Of a DNA stretch of 64,000 nucleotides, positions 61,080 through 64,000 are shown piece after piece. The notes beneath the pieces were generated by a model. That model searched no databases, was not told the origin of the DNA, and saw nothing but the letters and a program-made list of their open reading frames with translations. Origin of the DNA: Spirosoma lacussanchae (GTDB lineage Bacteria; Bacteroidota; Bacteroidia; Cytophagales; Spirosomataceae); NCBI RefSeq assembly GCF_005870035.1, contig NZ_SWJG01000002.1:1-64000 (forward strand), written 5' to 3'. The position numbers were made by a program, and so were the translations under genes. How positions within the stretch are numbered: the first letter of the stretch is position 1; every line of letters starts with the position of its first letter.

Positions 61080-62084
61080 ATGAAATCTCAACAACCAACC
61101 CGTATAACGATGGTGGGTGGGGGAAGCTGGGCTACGGCGCTCATCAAGATCCTGTCCGAAAACAATGTGCTTATCAAATGGTGGCTCCGGAGTAAAGCCG
61201 ATGCCGACCACATCCGGCAGTTTCATCACAACAAGAGTTACCTCAGCGATGTCCAGATCAACCCGCGCAAAGTAAAAATCTGCACCAAAATACGGGAAGC
61301 GTTTAAAGACAGCGATTATATCATCCTGGCCGTACCGGCGGCTTTCGTAGGCGACGCGCTGGGCGGACTGGAAACCCGCGACTTTACCGGAAAATGCGTT
61401 ATCTCAGCGATCAAGGGTATGATTCCCGAGAAAAACCAGCTCGTAACCGACTGGGTCAGCGATCAGTATGGCGTGCCAACCAGCCGGATGGCGGTTATTG
61501 CCGGGCCGTGTCATGCCGAAGAAGTAGCCCTCGAAAAGCAGTCCTACCTGACCATCGGCTCTACCGACCTCGACTGCGCCGATGAAGTAGCCCGACTGCT
61601 GACCTGCCGCTTTGTCCAGGCATCGCCCCTGGCCGATATCTACGGCATCGAATACAGTGCCGTCATGAAAAATATTATCGCGCTGGCGTCGGGTATTACG
61701 CGCGGTATTGGCTACGGCGATAATTTTCAGGCCGTACTGGTCTCCAACGCTATGCAGGAAATTAAGCGGTTTGTCGATGCCGTATACCCGCAGCACCGCG
61801 ACCTCAGCGGCTCGGCCTATCTGGGCGATCTGCTCGTTACGGCCTATTCGCCCTTCAGCCGCAACCGCACCTTCGGTACGCTCATTGGCCGGGGATACAC
61901 CATCCAGTCGGCCCAGGCCGAAATGAACATGATTGCCGAAGGGTATTATGCCGTTAAAAGCATTCACGCTATCAACCAACAGTACCAGGTCGATATGCCT
62001 ATTGTAGAGGCTGTATATAACGTTCTGTACGAACGAGCCTCGCCCGTTACGGAGATGAAAACTCTGCAACAGAAGCTTAAATAA
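61080..62084 (+). CDS. gpsA: NAD(P)H-dependent glycerol-3-phosphate dehydrogenase
   Basis: This 334-residue enzyme reduces dihydroxyacetone phosphate to glycerol-3-phosphate for phospholipids. The cofactor loop is MVGGGSWATALIKIL (GxGxWxTA variant). IILAVPAAFVGDAL and VISAIKGMIPEKN follow, then VIAGPCHAEEVALEKQSYLTIGS. YGIEYSAVMKNIIALASGITRGIGYGDNFQAVLVSNAMQEIKRF contains the catalytic Lys and the G3P-binding residues, with GSAYLGDLLVTAYSPFSRNRTFG after it. Length is normal. Confidence 0.95.
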   Translation: MKSQQPTRITMVGGGSWATALIKILSENNVLIKWWLRSKADADHIRQFHHNKSYLSDVQINPRKVKICTKIREAFKDSDYIILAVPAAFVGDALGGLETRDFTGKCVISAIKGMIPEKNQLVTDWVSDQYGVPTSRMAVIAGPCHAEEVALEKQSYLTIGSTDLDCADEVARLLTCRFVQASPLADIYGIEYSAVMKNIIALASGITRGIGYGDNFQAVLVSNAMQEIKRFVDAVYPQHRDLSGSAYLGDLLVTAYSPFSRNRTFGTLIGRGYTIQSAQAEMNMIAEGYYAVKSIHAINQQYQVDMPIVEAVYNVLYERASPVTEMKTLQQKLK

Positions 62085-62228
62085 GCCCGGCGCCATCTGG
62101 ACTTGCCGTATACCTGCACCGTTAATTTGTTAGTAATTCGGTAGATTAAATAGTTCTATGAAGCTATGCGGATCGGGAAGCCGTCACGACATTTGCTCCT
62201 GTAAGCGGGCCTACGTATTGACTACTAA

Positions 62229-64000
62229 ATGGCACAAGGTATTGGTATAAAGGGTGGAGCCGGCTGGCTGTTCGTTCTGGCAGCGATTGCGAGTCAGAAC
62301 CTGGCCGTTGCTCAACCCAGATCACTGCATCCCAATGTAACTGTCGATACATATATGCTCCTGTCGAGGGCGGGGGTTCGGCTGGTACAGGATCCGGTTT
62401 CGCGTACACTGTTCTATGCCGATACGGAGGGAAATGTGTTTCAACTCAGACCGACCCATGCCGGAGGGCTGCCTGACGAGGTGCCTGTAGCCGGTGTAGC
62501 TCAGCATGGCATCGATTACCTGCAGGGCATGGCCTTTTCCGATAGTACGCTGATTCTGGTCGGAATTCGCCGGTTTCCGTACGAAGGGGTGGGCCGCGTG
62601 GCCAAGGGGCGTCTTAAGGCTGATGGCTCCCGGCAGTGGTCGACCTTGCTTGAAACGGCGCCATACGCTAATTCAAACACCGCCTTCGATCATGCGTTCA
62701 ATGGTGTTTGTGTGTCGCCTGGTCAGGATTCGGTCTACATTGCCAGTGGCTCCCGAACGGATCATGGCGAAGTACAGGATGCCGGCGGTCGTTTCCTCAA
62801 CCTGCGTGAGACCGCGTTGACAGCCCGTATTTTTCGGTTACCGCTGGCGGCAGAAAATCTGTTTCTGCCCAACAATGAGGAAGCCGTTCGGCAGTCGGGA
62901 CTCCTGTTCTGCGAGGGTGTTCGCAACACATTTGACATGGCCTTCAACAGCGAAGGCCGTCTGTTCGGGGCCGAGAACGCGGGCAATCGGTCTGATCCTG
63001 AAGAATTAAACTGGCTGCGGCCCGGTCGGCATTATGGCTTCCCCTGGCTCATAGGTGGAAACGAAACACCGCAGCAGTTTCCTGACTACAACCCGGATAC
63101 CGACCCGTTGCTTTCGGCCGGTTACCGAACCGAGGGCTTTCGTACGGACCCGGCCTATCCGCCCCGGCCTGCCGGTCCGTTCACGGCAGCTATCGTCAAT
63201 ACCGGACCCGACGCCTGGTTTGTGATCGATCCGGCAACCCGCCAGGCCGTACCATCGAATGAAATCTCCAGCTTTACGCCCCATGCATCGCCCCTGGGGC
63301 TGGTATTCGACGCTGATAGCAGTCTGGCCGATTTCACCGGTTCAGGATTCGTACTGGGCTATACCAACGGGCGCGGGCTGGATCTGAGTTCGATTCGGCT
63401 TCAGTACGACCCGACTGTGGATAATTACCGAATGCAGGTTAGCCGGGTAGCGGAAGGTTTCAACCTGCCGGTCGATGCCGCGCTGGTCGGAACAACACTC
63501 TACGTACTCGAACGGGGTAGACAGGCTATTAGCCGGGTACGTTTTCGTCGGCGTGTGTATCCGCAGGCCGATCTGAGCCTGGCCATGACCGTTCAGCAAC
63601 GGACCCCGGCCGTAGGGGAGGAGGTTCAGTTCACTATTGCCGTGGAGAACCAGGGGCCGGCCGCTGCCCAATCGGTTGTAGTAAATAACCGCTTACCTGC
63701 CGGACTGGTGTTTAGTCGGAGTACTGTTTTTCAGCAGGTACCTGGGGGCATTCAGGCTACCGTGCAGTCGCTTTCGCCCTACACCATACGTTTGCTTTCC
63801 TACTGGGCACGGGTGGCGCGGCCGGGTCAGTACCGAAATGCTGCGCAGATTCTGAAAGCCGCGGTAACCGATCCAGACAGTGAGCCAGACACCGGTACGG
63901 CCGATGGAGAGGATGACAACGCCACCGTCGACTTTCGGACCTGTCCTGACAATGGGGCTCTCTATGCATCGGATAATCCGGTTGCCCAGCCGTTGCCAGC
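62229..64000 (+). CDS. Secreted beta-propeller (sugar dehydrogenase-like) protein with DUF11 repeat, cut by window end
   Basis: The frame from the ATG at 62229 stays open to the window edge (at least 590 residues). A signal peptide ends NLAVAQ. Residues about 20-430 read like a glucose/sorbosone dehydrogenase propeller: VRLVQDPVSRTLFYADTEGNVF, HAFNGVCVSPGQDSVYIASG, REGVRNTFDMAF-like CEGVRNTFDMAFNSEGRLFGAENAG and GRHYGFPWLIGGNE. After about residue 455 a DUF11-type beta-sandwich follows (PAVGEEVQFTIAVENQGPAAAQSVVVNNRLPAGLVF), as in large type IX-secreted surface proteins. Its end, where a sorting domain would be, is outside the window. Confidence 0.85.
   Translation, partial: MAQGIGIKGGAGWLFVLAAIASQNLAVAQPRSLHPNVTVDTYMLLSRAGVRLVQDPVSRTLFYADTEGNVFQLRPTHAGGLPDEVPVAGVAQHGIDYLQGMAFSDSTLILVGIRRFPYEGVGRVAKGRLKADGSRQWSTLLETAPYANSNTAFDHAFNGVCVSPGQDSVYIASGSRTDHGEVQDAGGRFLNLRETALTARIFRLPLAAENLFLPNNEEAVRQSGLLFCEGVRNTFDMAFNSEGRLFGAENAGNRSDPEELNWLRPGRHYGFPWLIGGNETPQQFPDYNPDTDPLLSAGYRTEGFRTDPAYPPRPAGPFTAAIVNTGPDAWFVIDPATRQAVPSNEISSFTPHASPLGLVFDADSSLADFTGSGFVLGYTNGRGLDLSSIRLQYDPTVDNYRMQVSRVAEGFNLPVDAALVGTTLYVLERGRQAISRVRFRRRVYPQADLSLAMTVQQRTPAVGEEVQFTIAVENQGPAAAQSVVVNNRLPAGLVFSRSTVFQQVPGGIQATVQSLSPYTIRLLSYWARVARPGQYRNAAQILKAAVTDPDSEPDTGTADGEDDNATVDFRTCPDNGALYASDNPVAQPLP

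Noticed and set aside
1..64000. CRISPR arrays, tRNA and rRNA genes, prophage modules
   Set aside because: No regularly spaced repeats, cloverleaf shapes, rRNA landmarks or phage structural genes were noticed on either strand.

Overview
The window looks like chromosome from a Bacteroidota bacterium of the Cytophagales, most like Spirosoma or a close relative. The reasons are the gene families (DUF1501/DUF1800 pair, DUF2807, DUF2141, DUF2339/DUF3999, PadR-controlled FtsX-type permeases, LytTR regulators), a type IX secretion-type C-terminus on the DUF1501 protein, TAnnTTTG-like -7 elements, and many secreted glycan-type enzymes. The genus is inferred from family content, not measured.

Left part (1 to about 22.3 kb) is accessory in character. 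It holds a decayed IS5-type transposase at the edge, an oxidoreductase with a 1-base frameshift, two paralogous AraC regulators facing each other, each with its own NAD(P)-dependent reductase, and two sensor kinases (one a very large multi-PAS/GAF hybrid split by a 1-base frameshift). It also holds an orphan barstar beside a decayed IS3-type element, a PadR/prefix protein/ABC permease operon, a penicillin-acylase-type Ntn hydrolase, a PA14-OmpA protein, a MATE transporter and a cupin protein. Base composition is visibly more A+T-rich here than further right. A small family of imperfect inverted-repeat elements lies in its intergenic gaps. A 730-base gene-free stretch with two strong hairpins separates it from the rest.

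Right part (22.6 to 64 kb) reads as core chromosome: guaB, mazG with a phosphoesterase, the DUF1501/DUF1800 pair, a diacylglycerol kinase, recJ, lptB, an FtsX-type permease, a GH29 fucosidase, recO, a fumarylacetoacetase-family protein, purK, a sigma factor, an ABC ATPase, an aminotransferase, TolC plus a periplasmic adaptor, DUF2339/DUF3999, an oxidoreductase, gpsA and the start of a large secreted beta-propeller protein.

The most striking locus is 41390-48918 on the minus strand. Four tightly packed genes run in the order H-NOX nitric-oxide sensor, PAS-kinase-receiver-HPt hybrid kinase, LytTR response regulator, then a 1370-residue fusion of two globin-like domains with a complete nitric oxide synthase (oxygenase plus FMN/FAD/NADPH reductase). 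Read together this is a candidate self-contained circuit that makes, senses, transduces and possibly detoxifies NO. purK follows 30 bases later on the same strand. H-NOX/kinase pairs and globin-NOS fusions are each known; I know of no description of the two joined in one operon.

Several starts were moved inward from TTG or GTG codons to the first ATG that fits the family. purK is the exception and appears to start at TTG.
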